Under the pieces are notes generated by a model. It searched no databases. It was not told the DNA's origin and worked only from the letters and a program-made list of their open reading frames with translations. Of a DNA stretch of 64,000 nt, positions 7,155-15,497 are shown in pieces. Origin of the DNA: Bifidobacterium breve (GTDB lineage: Bacteria; Actinomycetota; Thermoleophilia; Miltoncostaeales; Miltoncostaeaceae); assembly GCA_945861935.1 (NCBI GenBank), contig CAMAVU010000002.1, forward strand, positions 1-64,000, read 5' to 3'. The translations under genes were made by a program, and so were the position numbers. The stretch's first letter is position 1. Every line of letters begins with the position of its first letter.

Positions 7155-8963
7155 ATGCCGCGCCGACGCACGATGGCTCTGGCCGCCGGGGTGCTGGCCG
7201 CCATCCCCATCGCCGCCTCCGGGGCAACCGGTGACGTCAGCCGTCAGGGCTTCCTGCCCACGGGGGTACCCGCCGCGACCGACGTGGAGGGCGCCGCGTT
7301 CTCCGCGGAGGGCAGGCACCTCCTCATCACATCCACCGCACCGCTGAGCGGGGTCCCGACCGGAGGGTTCCGCCAGTTGTTCGTGCGCGATCTCGTCACC
7401 GGCCGTGCGCGCATGGCCTCCGCAAGCGCCACCGGGGAAGCGGCCGATGCAGCGGTTGACGATGATGCCGGCGCGCGCACCTACGGCGTGTCCGGGGACG
7501 GACGGTTCGTGGTGTTCTCATCCACGGCGCGAAATCTGGTGGCCGACGACGAGAACGGCTCGGCCCGGGACGTGTTCCGCAAGGACATGCGGACAGGCCG
7601 CATCATCATCGTGTCGCGGGACCACCGGGGTGCCCAGCCCGAAGACGGGGTCACGGGCCAGCCTTCCATGTCCGCCGACGGCTCGAGGGTGGCGTTCACG
7701 TCGGCGACGGCATCACTCACTCCCGCCGACCGCAACAGCGCCCGCGACGTGTACCTAGCCGACCTCCGGGCCCGCTCGCTCGTCCTCATCTCCCGCACCC
7801 GATCCGGGGAGCAGTCGCCCGGGGCGACGGACCACCCATCCATCAGCGCCGACGGGCGGTCGGTCGCCTTTCAGGGAACCGCGGCGGCCTCGGTGCTCGC
7901 CGCGGACGACCTCGACGGACACGGCGACGTGTACGTGGCCCGGCCCGCATCACGGACCATCGAGGTGGCGAGCCTGCCTGCCGGGGGAACAGACGACGGC
8001 ACCTCCACGCTGCCGTCCCTCTCGGGCAACGGCTCGCTTGTGGCCTTCGCGTCCACCTCACGTCTGGTGCCGGGCGACCCGACCGCCGCCGCCGACGCAT
8101 ACGTGCGCGACACCGCAGCCGGGACCACGCGGCGGGCCTCCGACCAGGACATCTCCGGTGGACCCGTCATCAGTACCAACGGCACACGGGTGGCCTTCAC
8201 CGGCACCACCGATGTGCATGTGCGCACGCTCGCGACCGATGGGCTGTACCGCGCGTCGCGCACTGCCGGCGGCGGCACCCCGGCACCACCCAGCACGCGG
8301 GCGGCCATCAGTGGTACAGGGGGCCTGGCGTCGTTCACCAACTCGGACGACCCATCGGGTCCGGCGGATGTATTCGTGACCGATCTCGACCCCGTCCCCG
8401 CGTCCGTTCCCGGCATCACGGCCCGGGCGACATCGGTCGGCCAGCGCGTGACCGTGGCCGGCCATGCGTCCGACCCCGCCGGCATCACCGACGTGACGGT
8501 CGGGGGCCGCACGGCGCGGGTGGCCGATGACGGCGCCTACGCGGTGTCGTTCATCGCGCGGGTGGGCATCGCGGAGGTGACCGTGAGGGTCACGACGGGA
8601 GTCGGGACCACGGGGGCAACGACTGTCGTGGTCACCCGCGACCCGCGGTCACGTGGCGTGGCCACCGTCGCCCTGCGGCCACGTGATCTCACGGCGACGG
8701 TGGTGCGGCCGTGGGTCCGTGCCTCCTTCGTTCTACCGGTCGCCGCAGCCTGGCGCATCGAACTGCGCCAGCGCGTTCCCGGCGCGACCGGCGCGGCCTC
8801 CTTCCGGATGCTCGCCCACCGCTCGGGCCCGCCGTCCACGGGCGCCCGCATCACGCGCCTGCGCCTACCGGCGGGAACAGCGCCCGGCCCGTATCAGGTG
8901 CGCGTTCTCACATCGTCCGCTCTGGGACTCGGGACGACTGCGCGTACGATCACCGTCCCATGA
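7155..8963 (+). CDS. secreted TolB/PD40-like beta-propeller protein
   Basis: A 602-residue exported protein. A twin-arginine-like basic start (MPRRRTMALAAGVLAA) precedes a signal cleavage region near residue 25. Residues about 45-400 contain repeated propeller blades with phrases such as SGDGRFVVFSSTA, SADGSRVAFTSATA, SADGRSVAFQGTA and SGNGSLVAFASTS, each followed by an RDVYLAD-type strand. The C-terminal 200 residues resemble an Ig-like domain (TDVTVGGRTARV). Such proteins usually sense or bind extracellular ligands; no enzymatic residues are recognised. Its stop overlaps the ATG of the next gene. Confidence 0.8.
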   Translation: MPRRRTMALAAGVLAAIPIAASGATGDVSRQGFLPTGVPAATDVEGAAFSAEGRHLLITSTAPLSGVPTGGFRQLFVRDLVTGRARMASASATGEAADAAVDDDAGARTYGVSGDGRFVVFSSTARNLVADDENGSARDVFRKDMRTGRIIIVSRDHRGAQPEDGVTGQPSMSADGSRVAFTSATASLTPADRNSARDVYLADLRARSLVLISRTRSGEQSPGATDHPSISADGRSVAFQGTAAASVLAADDLDGHGDVYVARPASRTIEVASLPAGGTDDGTSTLPSLSGNGSLVAFASTSRLVPGDPTAAADAYVRDTAAGTTRRASDQDISGGPVISTNGTRVAFTGTTDVHVRTLATDGLYRASRTAGGGTPAPPSTRAAISGTGGLASFTNSDDPSGPADVFVTDLDPVPASVPGITARATSVGQRVTVAGHASDPAGITDVTVGGRTARVADDGAYAVSFIARVGIAEVTVRVTTGVGTTGATTVVVTRDPRSRGVATVALRPRDLTATVVRPWVRASFVLPVAAAWRIELRQRVPGATGAASFRMLAHRSGPPSTGARITRLRLPAGTAPGPYQVRVLTSSALGLGTTARTITVP

Positions 8964-9328
8964 TCTTCCCGCTCAGGACCTCGCACTGGACGCGGTGCCT
9001 CACATCCACAACGGGACCGTTCGAGGCCGAGGTGTCGGACGACGCGGTGCTGGTGCGAATGGGCTGGGTCGGGCACGTGGACATCCCCATCGCCTCCGTG
9101 GAACGCATCCGGACACACCGGTGGCCCTGGTGGGCGGGCGTGGGAGTGCGCATCGCCAAGGGGATGGTCGTGTTCGCGCCGGCCCCCGGTCAGGGCGTGC
9201 TCATCGAGACGAGCGTTCCCGTGACGGCCCACACGCCCCTGGCATGGAAGACCAGACGCGTGCTGGTGGTCGCCGAGGATCCCGCCGCGCTCGCCGAGGC
9301 CGTGGCCGACCGGCGCGCGCAGAACTAG
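8960..9328 (+). CDS. conserved-looking small protein, PH-like fold possible
   Basis: A 122-residue protein whose ATG overlaps the stop of the propeller gene (ATGA), so it is translated from the same mRNA. It is beta-rich with several Trp residues (GWVGHVDIPIASVERI, RWPWWAGVGVRI) and lacks a signal peptide. The pattern recalls small bacterial PH-like domains that sit at the membrane face, but I cannot name a family. It ends 3 bp from the convergent VOC gene. Confidence 0.65.
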   Translation: MIFPLRTSHWTRCLTSTTGPFEAEVSDDAVLVRMGWVGHVDIPIASVERIRTHRWPWWAGVGVRIAKGMVVFAPAPGQGVLIETSVPVTAHTPLAWKTRRVLVVAEDPAALAEAVADRRAQN

Positions 9329-9331
9329 GCG

Positions 9332-9685
9332 CTACCCCTGCATCTCCACCGCCACGAGGCGGTTGTCGTCGGGGTCGAGGAACTCCATCGAGAGGGCGCC
9401 GCCCATGTCCTCGATGGGGTCCTTCTTCACGCCGGCCGCCTCAAGGGCGGCCTCGAGTGCCCGCAGGTCGCTGGTGAGGAAGGTCACGACGGCGCCACCC
9501 TGATGCGGCGTGGTGGCCAACTCGCCGAACAGGCCGATTTCCGTGCCGCCGACCGTGAACTGCGCCCAGTCGTTCCCGGCGCGGCGGCTGAGATCGAGCC
9601 CGAGGACGCCCTCGTAGAACGCCACGGAGCGGTTCATGTTGCACACCCCGTAGAAGACGACATCCACGCCCTCGATGAGTCCCAC
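9332..9685 (-). CDS. VOC family (glyoxalase/bleomycin-resistance) protein
   Basis: A 117-residue single-domain vicinal-oxygen-chelate protein with the paired beta-alpha-beta-beta-beta modules. The N-terminal module has VVFYGVCNMNRSVAFYEGVL. The second has AVVTFLTSDLRALEAALEAAG and ends MEFLDPDDNRLVAVE, where the Glu is a normal metal ligand of the family. Substrate is unknown; members include glyoxalases, dioxygenases and antibiotic-binding proteins. GTG start with a GGGGGAG stretch upstream. It is divergent from the permease gene. Confidence 0.8.
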   Translation of the reverse strand: MGLIEGVDVVFYGVCNMNRSVAFYEGVLGLDLSRRAGNDWAQFTVGGTEIGLFGELATTPHQGGAVVTFLTSDLRALEAALEAAGVKKDPIEDMGGALSMEFLDPDDNRLVAVEMQG

Positions 9686-9787
9686 GCCCTGCTCCCCCGT
9701 CGGTCATATCCCCCGCGCAGGGGCTTGGCGTCGCGATGCTACCGGCGCGGGAGTACGATGCCGCGCCGAATGGGGACGGGGTAGAAA

Positions 9788-11749
9788 GTGGCCATCCGGC
9801 GCCGCAGGCGCGAGCGGATGGAGAGGGTCGTCGGGGCGCCCGGGCTGTGGGCCACCGCGTACGGAAACGTCGGCTCATCCATCTATTACGCCCTTGGTCT
9901 GGTGGCGGCGTATTCCCTCGGGCTCACGCCGCTGGTCTTCCTGTTCGCGGGCCTCATCTTCGCGGCGACGGCCGTCTCGTACACCGAGGGCACCGCGATG
10001 TTCCCCGAGGCCGGCGGGTCGTCCTCATTCGCGCGCCATGCGTTCAACGAAGGTGCGGCGTTCGGGGCGGCCTGGGGCCAGATGCTCAACTACATCATCA
10101 CGATCGCCATCTCGGCGTTCTTCGTCCCGCACTACCTGGGCGTGTTCTGGGAGCCGCTCAAGTCGAACCCGTGGGACATCATCGCCGGCATCGGCGTGGT
10201 GGCCCTGCTCGCCCTCCTCAACATCGTGGGCATCCGGGAGGCCGCCAAACTGAACCTGGGGCTGGCCATCCTGGATCTGGGCACGCAGATCCTGCTGGTG
10301 ATCGTGGGGCTGGTGGTCCTGTTCTCGCCCACCACCGTCTGGGACAACATCGTGTGGGGGGTCGCCCCCACGTGGACGAACGTGGTCATCGGCGTGACCC
10401 TCGCCATGATCGCCTACACGGGCATCGAGACCATCTCGAACATGGCCGAGGAGGCCCAGGTGCCGGAGCGCACCATCCCTGCCTCCATCCGCGCAACGGT
10501 CATCACCGTGCTGGTCATGTACGCGCTCATCCCGATGGTGGCGCTGTCCGCGCTGCCGGTCACGCGTCAGGCTGACGGCACCTACGCGACCGAACTCGGC
10601 ACCACCTACGCAGGCGACCCGATCCTGGGAATCGTGGAGCAATTCGGGTTCTCGGGCGCCATCCGGGACATCGTCATCGGCTTCGTCGGCATCCTGGCTG
10701 CCACGATCCTGATGATCGCCACGAACGCGGGAATCATCGGCGTGTCGCGCCTGACATACGCGATGGGCTCCCACCGGCAGTTGCCCGCGGCGGTCCGCCG
10801 CCTCCACCCGCGCTTCAACACGCCGGCCGTGGCCATCATCATCTTCTGCACGGTCGCCGCGCTGGTGATGATCCCCGGCCAGGCCGTCTTCCTGTCCAAC
10901 CTCTACGCGTTCGGCGCGATGCTGTCGTTCAGCATCGCCCACCTCGCGATCATCTGGATGCGCTGGAAGCGTCCCGAGATGAGGCGGCCGTACCGCGGCA
11001 GGCCCAGCCTCTCGGTCCGGGGACGCAGTATCCCCCTGTTCGCGATCTTCGGGCTGCTCGGAACCGGAGGCGCTCTGGTGGCCGTGCTCGTCCTCCGCCC
11101 CGACGCACGCTGGGTGGGCCTCGCCTGGATGGTCGGGGGCATGCTGATGTACATCGTCTACCGGCGCCACATCGGCGTGCCGTGGACGCAGACGGCCACG
11201 CTGGAGCGCCGGGAGCTCACGCTCGAGGTGGATGTCGCGTACACGAAGATCCTCGTGCCCGTGGTGGCGACCGAGTCGTCGGAGGAGATGATGGCGACCG
11301 CCGGCAAACTGGCCGCCGACCGGGGCGTGAGTATCCACGCGATCACCGTGGTCGAGGTGCCCGTGGAGTTGCCCCTCGATGCCGAGATGCCACGCGAGCA
11401 ACGGGGGGCCGAGCAACTGCTCGCCCACGCCCGCCAGATCGCCGAGGAATACGGGGCCGCGGTTGAGACCACGGTGGTCCACGGCCGGCAGGCCGGGCGC
11501 GCAATCGTGGAGGAGGCGCGCCGGATGAAGGCCGAGGTCATCATGATGGGCATCGCACGGAAGCGGCGACTGGGCGAGCACATATTCGGGCGCACCGTGG
11601 ACTACGTGCTGCGCCACGCCCCGTGCCGCGTCGTCATCGCCAGCGATGCGGCGGCGCCCGGCACCACGTCGTCGGACCCCATCGGCGCGGCACATCCGGA
11701 GGCGGTCGGGGGCACCCCGGCGGCCCCGCAGAACGCCGACAAGGCCTGA
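9788..11749 (+). CDS. APC-family amino acid permease with C-terminal universal-stress domain
   Basis: A 653-residue protein. Residues about 15-465 form a 12-helix APC transporter; GLWATAYGNVGSSIYYALG carries the glycine-rich first helix of the substrate and cation site. After helix 12 the cytoplasmic tail holds a UspA fold: ILVPVVATESSEEMMATAG at its start and VIMMGIARKRRLGEHIFG with a GxG-type nucleotide loop near the end. Fusions of this kind suggest that transport is tied to nucleotide or stress sensing. GTG start after a GGGG stretch; a TACGAT box about 30 nt upstream could be its promoter. Substrate cannot be predicted. Confidence 0.85.
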   Translation: MAIRRRRRERMERVVGAPGLWATAYGNVGSSIYYALGLVAAYSLGLTPLVFLFAGLIFAATAVSYTEGTAMFPEAGGSSSFARHAFNEGAAFGAAWGQMLNYIITIAISAFFVPHYLGVFWEPLKSNPWDIIAGIGVVALLALLNIVGIREAAKLNLGLAILDLGTQILLVIVGLVVLFSPTTVWDNIVWGVAPTWTNVVIGVTLAMIAYTGIETISNMAEEAQVPERTIPASIRATVITVLVMYALIPMVALSALPVTRQADGTYATELGTTYAGDPILGIVEQFGFSGAIRDIVIGFVGILAATILMIATNAGIIGVSRLTYAMGSHRQLPAAVRRLHPRFNTPAVAIIIFCTVAALVMIPGQAVFLSNLYAFGAMLSFSIAHLAIIWMRWKRPEMRRPYRGRPSLSVRGRSIPLFAIFGLLGTGGALVAVLVLRPDARWVGLAWMVGGMLMYIVYRRHIGVPWTQTATLERRELTLEVDVAYTKILVPVVATESSEEMMATAGKLAADRGVSIHAITVVEVPVELPLDAEMPREQRGAEQLLAHARQIAEEYGAAVETTVVHGRQAGRAIVEEARRMKAEVIMMGIARKRRLGEHIFGRTVDYVLRHAPCRVVIASDAAAPGTTSSDPIGAAHPEAVGGTPAAPQNADKA

Positions 11750-11802
11750 TCAGGTGACAATCACACAACAAGTTTACGATTACCCGCACATGTGATCGTG
11801 AC

Positions 11803-11832
11803 ACTTCGTGGCACCCGCCACGAAGTCGCTTT
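11803..11832 (+). terminator. Rho-independent terminator of the permease gene
   Basis: A perfect 10-bp stem (11803-11812 with 11817-11826) around an ACCC loop, followed by CGCTTT and further pyrimidines. It lies about 50 bp after the permease stop and before the MFS promoter. Confidence 0.7.
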
Positions 11833-11887
11833 CTCCCTTTCCCATGGGATGTACGTAGCCGGTTACCCCTCCCAGCGGCATGGTCCG

Positions 11888-11903
11888 GCACAAGCGCTTG
11901 TGC
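11888..11903. promoter_or_regulatory. 16-bp perfect palindrome, candidate operator
   Basis: GCACAAGCGCTTGTGC is fully symmetric and ends 13 bp before the -35 box of the MFS exporter gene. Size and position fit a dimeric regulator site. No regulator gene adjoins it. Confidence 0.5.
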
Positions 11904-11916
11904 GGTTCGTGTCAAA

Positions 11917-11945
11917 TTGACGGGAACCCGGGATGCCGTTACGGT
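11917..11945 (+). promoter_or_regulatory. promoter of the MFS exporter gene
   Basis: TTGACG (11917-11922), a 17-bp spacer, and TACGGT (11940-11945), then 8 nt to the ATG. Spacing and both boxes fit the housekeeping sigma factor, and the transcript would be leaderless. This also decides the start codon of the gene. Confidence 0.7.
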
Positions 11946-11953
11946 CGTCCTGC

Positions 11954-13189
11954 ATGAAGACCGGCCCCAGGAACCCGCTTCTCCGATCCCGTGATGGGGT
12001 CGCCCTGCTCGTGACGCAGGCGGCCCACGCGTTGGCGCAGGGCATGCTCACCGTCATCATCCCCTGGCTCATCCTCGAGCAGGGCGGGTCGGCGTCTCAG
12101 GCTGCGATCGGGTTCGCGATCACCTTCGTGCCCTTCCTGTTCCTGGCCGGGCCCGCGGGCCTCGCCGGCGACCGCCTCGCACGGCGCCCGCTGCTCGGCA
12201 GCGCGCTCGCCCTCGGCACGGTGATGGCCGCCGCCATCGCGGTGCTCGTCGCGGCCGGCACCCCGGGCGTTCCGCTCCTCTACCTCGCGGCCTTCCTCAT
12301 CGGCTCCGTCCGGGTGTTCGTGGACGCCGCCATGTTCGGTGCCCTCGCCGCCGTGGCCGCGCGCGACGAGATGATGCCGGCGCAGGCGGCTCTCGCGCAG
12401 GCATTCAACCTCGGGTACTTCGGCGGCCCGGCCCTCGCCGGTCTGGCATTGGTGGTGGGTGCCGGTACCGCGATGTGGATCGTCGCGGGGGCGCTGCTGG
12501 TCGCCGGTGCCGCCGCCGGATCGGGCTCCAGCCGTCTGGACGAGCGCGTGGCAACAGGGCCCAGGCCCTCGCTCCGACTGGGGCTGGCCTTCCTCTTCCT
12601 GTCACGTGGCCTGCGCGTGCTGGCACTCACCGGGCTGGCCTGGAGCATCGCCTCGGGGGCCGCCATCAGTCTGGCGGTGCCGCACCTGCGGAATGGTCTG
12701 GGTGTGTCCGGGGGAGCGCTCGCGGCGGTGCTCGGTGCCGGCGTGGCCTGCATGATGCTCGCCACCCCCATCATCACGCGCCTCGACCAGCGCCACGCCG
12801 ACGAGACGATCATCGTGCTCGCGTGCGCCGCGTACGTCGTGCCCGCCCTCGCCATGGCACTGGTTCCGGGCGTGATGGGCACCGCCCTCGCCTACGCCCC
12901 GCTGATGCTTGCCAACGCCATCTGCGCAGCCGCGCTCATGGGCGCGCGTGCCCGGCGGGTGCCCCGCTCGATGCAGGCACTGGCCGGGGTTGCGGGCCGC
13001 ACCCTGGTGATGGCCGGCCTCGCCGTCGGCGCCGCCCTCGGCGGCTTCGCCGCCGACTGGGTGGGGTCGCGGGGGGCCTATGCCCTGGTGGCGGGCGCGC
13101 TGGCGCTGACGGCCCTCGGGGCCCGCCCGGCACTGATGCGTGCTCGCGAGCGCCGCCTCCGCGGCCGCGCCGCACCCGCCCGCACGTAA
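11954..13189 (+). CDS. MFS transporter, drug-efflux-like
   Basis: A 411-residue inner-membrane protein with 12 predicted helices, in the range of macrolide/multidrug exporters. FVPFLFLAGPAGLAGDRLARR in the loop between helices 2 and 3 matches the MFS motif A region (GxLaDrxGrr). The first in-frame ATG was not used because the promoter places the transcription start at the second. Followed 47 bp later by an SRPBCC gene that shares the terminator. The upstream palindrome suggests repression relieved by a ligand. The substrate is unknown. Confidence 0.8.
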   Translation: MKTGPRNPLLRSRDGVALLVTQAAHALAQGMLTVIIPWLILEQGGSASQAAIGFAITFVPFLFLAGPAGLAGDRLARRPLLGSALALGTVMAAAIAVLVAAGTPGVPLLYLAAFLIGSVRVFVDAAMFGALAAVAARDEMMPAQAALAQAFNLGYFGGPALAGLALVVGAGTAMWIVAGALLVAGAAAGSGSSRLDERVATGPRPSLRLGLAFLFLSRGLRVLALTGLAWSIASGAAISLAVPHLRNGLGVSGGALAAVLGAGVACMMLATPIITRLDQRHADETIIVLACAAYVVPALAMALVPGVMGTALAYAPLMLANAICAAALMGARARRVPRSMQALAGVAGRTLVMAGLAVGAALGGFAADWVGSRGAYALVAGALALTALGARPALMRARERRLRGRAAPART

Positions 13190-13236
13190 GGCCCCGACCG
13201 CGGGCCGCTGCCCCCGCCATGCGCGATCATCCCCGC

Positions 13237-13647
13237 ATGGGATCAGACTTCGCAGTCGAGATCGTCCTCGCGGTGCCTGCCGACCATGCGTGGACCCTGG
13301 TGGGCGACCCGTGCGGGGTCACGCGCTGGTATCCGCTCTACCTCTCATGCACCGTTGACGGTGCGACCCGCACGCTGGAGCGTGCCGATGGTGCGGTCGT
13401 GGTTGAGGACCTGCTCTCCCGGGATGACGAGGCCATGACCTACCGCTACGCCGTCACGGCGGGGCTGCCCCTCGCGGAGCACGAGGCCTCGTTCACCGTC
13501 GTCCCCACAGGGACCGGATGCCGCGTGGTGTGGCGCACCCACGCGGTGCACGAGGATGCCTCGATCAACATGGAGGAGCGGCTTGCCGATCGGCAGCGGG
13601 ACGCCCTCGAGGGTCTGAGAGCGGTGCTGGAGGGCTCCGGCTCCTGA
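13237..13647 (+). CDS. SRPBCC-family (polyketide cyclase/dehydrase-like) protein
   Basis: A 136-residue single-domain protein with the helix-grip fold of the SRPBCC superfamily: FAVEIVLAVPADHAWTLVGD at the start, a set of antiparallel strands with alternating charged residues (TLERADGAVVVEDLL), and a long C-terminal helix. These domains bind lipophilic ligands in a cavity. An in-frame ATG 18 bp upstream is possible. No operon partner other than the MFS exporter, so ligand handling linked to export is a reasonable guess. Confidence 0.72.
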   Translation: MGSDFAVEIVLAVPADHAWTLVGDPCGVTRWYPLYLSCTVDGATRTLERADGAVVVEDLLSRDDEAMTYRYAVTAGLPLAEHEASFTVVPTGTGCRVVWRTHAVHEDASINMEERLADRQRDALEGLRAVLEGSGS

Positions 13648-13689
13648 GGCACGTTCCCGCGCGACCGCGATTCTTCGATGTGTCTTACG

Positions 13690-13713
13690 GCGCTCTTGCA
13701 GAGCGCTGATTTC
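13690..13713 (+). terminator. Rho-independent terminator after the MFS-SRPBCC pair
   Basis: GCGCTCT and AGAGCGC form a perfect 7-bp stem with a TGC loop, followed by TGATTTC. It lies 42 bp after the SRPBCC stop and 50 bp before the next gene. Confidence 0.55.
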
Positions 13714-13763
13714 GGTGCCCGACGATGCAGGGCGACCGAACCCCGAGACCAAGGAGAACGACC

Positions 13764-14642
13764 ATGAAGACCCGGAACACGCGCATCGCCGGACTTGCGG
13801 GGGCCGCCATGCTGGTGGCTGGTGGGATCACCGGCGCGTTCGCGGCCACCGCGGGCCAGGACGACCCGGCGGGGGACCTCGCCAGCGCCCTCTCCACGCG
13901 CACCGGCGAGCAGATCACGTCGGCGGACGTGAAGGGCGCGTTCACGGACGTGCTGGAGGAGCGCCTGCGGGAGGGCGTGGCTGCCGGGCGCATCACCCAG
14001 GCCCAGGCGGACGAGATGCTGAAGCGCGCGCAGGACTCACCCCTTCCGGGTATGGGCCGCGGAGGCCCCGGTCCCCACCACGGGCGCGGCATGAACGGGG
14101 TGGCCGAGGCGGTGGCAAAGACCCTGGGCATGACCACCGACGCACTGCATCAGGCCCGGGAGCAGGGGATGACCATGGCTCAGGTGGCGGAGTCGAAGGG
14201 CGTGAGCCGTGCCAACCTCATCGCCACGGTGACCGCGGCCATCGAGGCGGGTGCCCGCGGGGCCGACCTGACGGACGCCCGGACGGCACAGATCGCCACG
14301 AACATCGTGGACGGCAAGGGTGGACCCGGTGGGGGCGAGCGTGGCGGCCCCGGTGGGGGCGCGATCAGGGAGACCCTGGCCAAGGCACTCGGCATCAGCA
14401 ACGACGCCCTGCGCTCGGCGGTCGAAGCGGGTACGACCCCCGCTGACGTTGCGAGAGCGGAGGGCGTGGACGTCGCCACCGTGGTGGATGCCGTCGCGGC
14501 GGTGCTGAAGGAGCACGGACCGCCATCCGGCGCCGAACCCCGGACCGACGCCACGCTGGAGCAGATGGCCACCAACATCGTGAACGGCACCGGCCCGCGC
14601 GGGAACCACCCGGGCGGCCACATGCCGCCGTCGGGGCGGTGA
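13764..14642 (+). CDS. secreted Gly-rich repeat protein
   Basis: A 292-residue exported protein with a signal peptide (about residues 1-28, ending GAFAATAG). It has an N-terminal ADEMLKRAQ-type helical module, then two copies of a unit of about 70 residues. Copy 1 has VAKTLGMTTDALHQAREQG and ends QIATNIVDG; copy 2 has LAKALGISNDALRSAVEAG and ends QMATNIVNG. Gly/Pro/His linkers separate them. Similar LGxxxDxLxxA units occur in many actinobacterial exported proteins of unknown function. AGGAGA sits 6 nt before the ATG and fixes the start. It lies 174 bp upstream of the two-component pair and may be its regulated or sensed partner. Confidence 0.7.
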   Translation: MKTRNTRIAGLAGAAMLVAGGITGAFAATAGQDDPAGDLASALSTRTGEQITSADVKGAFTDVLEERLREGVAAGRITQAQADEMLKRAQDSPLPGMGRGGPGPHHGRGMNGVAEAVAKTLGMTTDALHQAREQGMTMAQVAESKGVSRANLIATVTAAIEAGARGADLTDARTAQIATNIVDGKGGPGGGERGGPGGGAIRETLAKALGISNDALRSAVEAGTTPADVARAEGVDVATVVDAVAAVLKEHGPPSGAEPRTDATLEQMATNIVNGTGPRGNHPGGHMPPSGR

Positions 14643-14816
14643 GCGGGGACCGGACCCGGGCACGGATCACCGGCAGCAGACAGCGCTCGACGGCACAGTG
14701 ATCGTCCTTACCGGCACTGACCCACAGTGGCATCCGCTCCGGCCGGGGATGCCCCTGCGGGTCGGTGCCGGAGACCCACTCAGACGCGCGCAGGGTGGGT
14801 CCGGCACACTCGTGAC

Positions 14817-15497
14817 ATGAGGATCCTGATCGCCGACGACGACGAGGCGGTCCGCACGGCGGTGCGGCGGGCACTCCTGCTGGCCGGGTATGAGGTGGAG
14901 ATGGCGGCGGATGGCGACGAGGCCCTGGCGTCGCTGGCCGAGCGCGCCCCCGATGCCGTCCTGCTCGACGTGATGATGCCCGGCGTGGACGGCATCGAGG
15001 TGTGCCGGCGGCTGCGCTCCGCCGGCGACGCGACCCCGGTACTCATGCTCACCGCCCGCGACGCCGTCGGAGACCGGGTGGCGGGACTCGACGCAGGCGC
15101 AGACGACTATCTGGTGAAACCGTTCGCCCTCCAGGAACTGCTCGCGCGGTTGCGGGCCCTGCTCCGGCGCACGGCTGTGCAGAACGGCGACGAGGGCAAC
15201 GTGCTGAGATTCGACAACCTGTCCCTCGACCCGGTGGGGCACGTCGCCCAGCGCGGGGGCAGGCAGATCACCCTCACCCGCACCGAGTTCACGCTCCTCG
15301 AGTTGTTCCTGCGCAACCCCCGTGTGGTCCTCACCCGGTCGGTCATCCACGAGCGGGTGTGGGGCTACGACTTCGGCCCCGCCTCGAACTCGCTCGGCGT
15401 ATATGTGGGTTACCTCCGCCGCAAACTCGAGGAGGATGGCGAGGCGCGGCTCATCCATACGGTGCGCGGGGTCGGCTACGTGCTGCGCGGGTCATGA
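14817..15497 (+). CDS. OmpR/PhoB-family response regulator, MprA-like
   Basis: A 226-residue DNA-binding regulator. The receiver domain shows [16 protein letters not shown] (acidic pocket), phosphoacceptor Asp in [13 protein letters not shown] (about residue 52), VLMLTARD with the conserved Thr, and DDYLVKPF with the conserved Lys. The C-terminal winged helix has [22 protein letters not shown] cut here by two strands and ends in GVGYVLRGS. The stop overlaps the kinase ATG (ATGA). In mycobacterial MprA-MprB, the closest named pair, the system answers envelope stress; here the target genes are unknown. Confidence 0.88.
   Translation: MRILIADDDEAVRTAVRRALLLAGYEVEMAADGDEALASLAERAPDAVLLDVMMPGVDGIEVCRRLRSAGDATPVLMLTARDAVGDRVAGLDAGADDYLVKPFALQELLARLRALLRRTAVQNGDEGNVLRFDNLSLDPVGHVAQRGGRQITLTRTEFTLLELFLRNPRVVLTRSVIHERVWGYDFGPASNSLGVYVGYLRRKLEEDGEARLIHTVRGVGYVLRGS

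Noticed and set aside
14037-14663. Minus-strand frame antisense to the secreted repeat protein
   Set aside because: Lacks a ribosome site and domain; the plus-strand gene has a signal peptide and AGGAGA.
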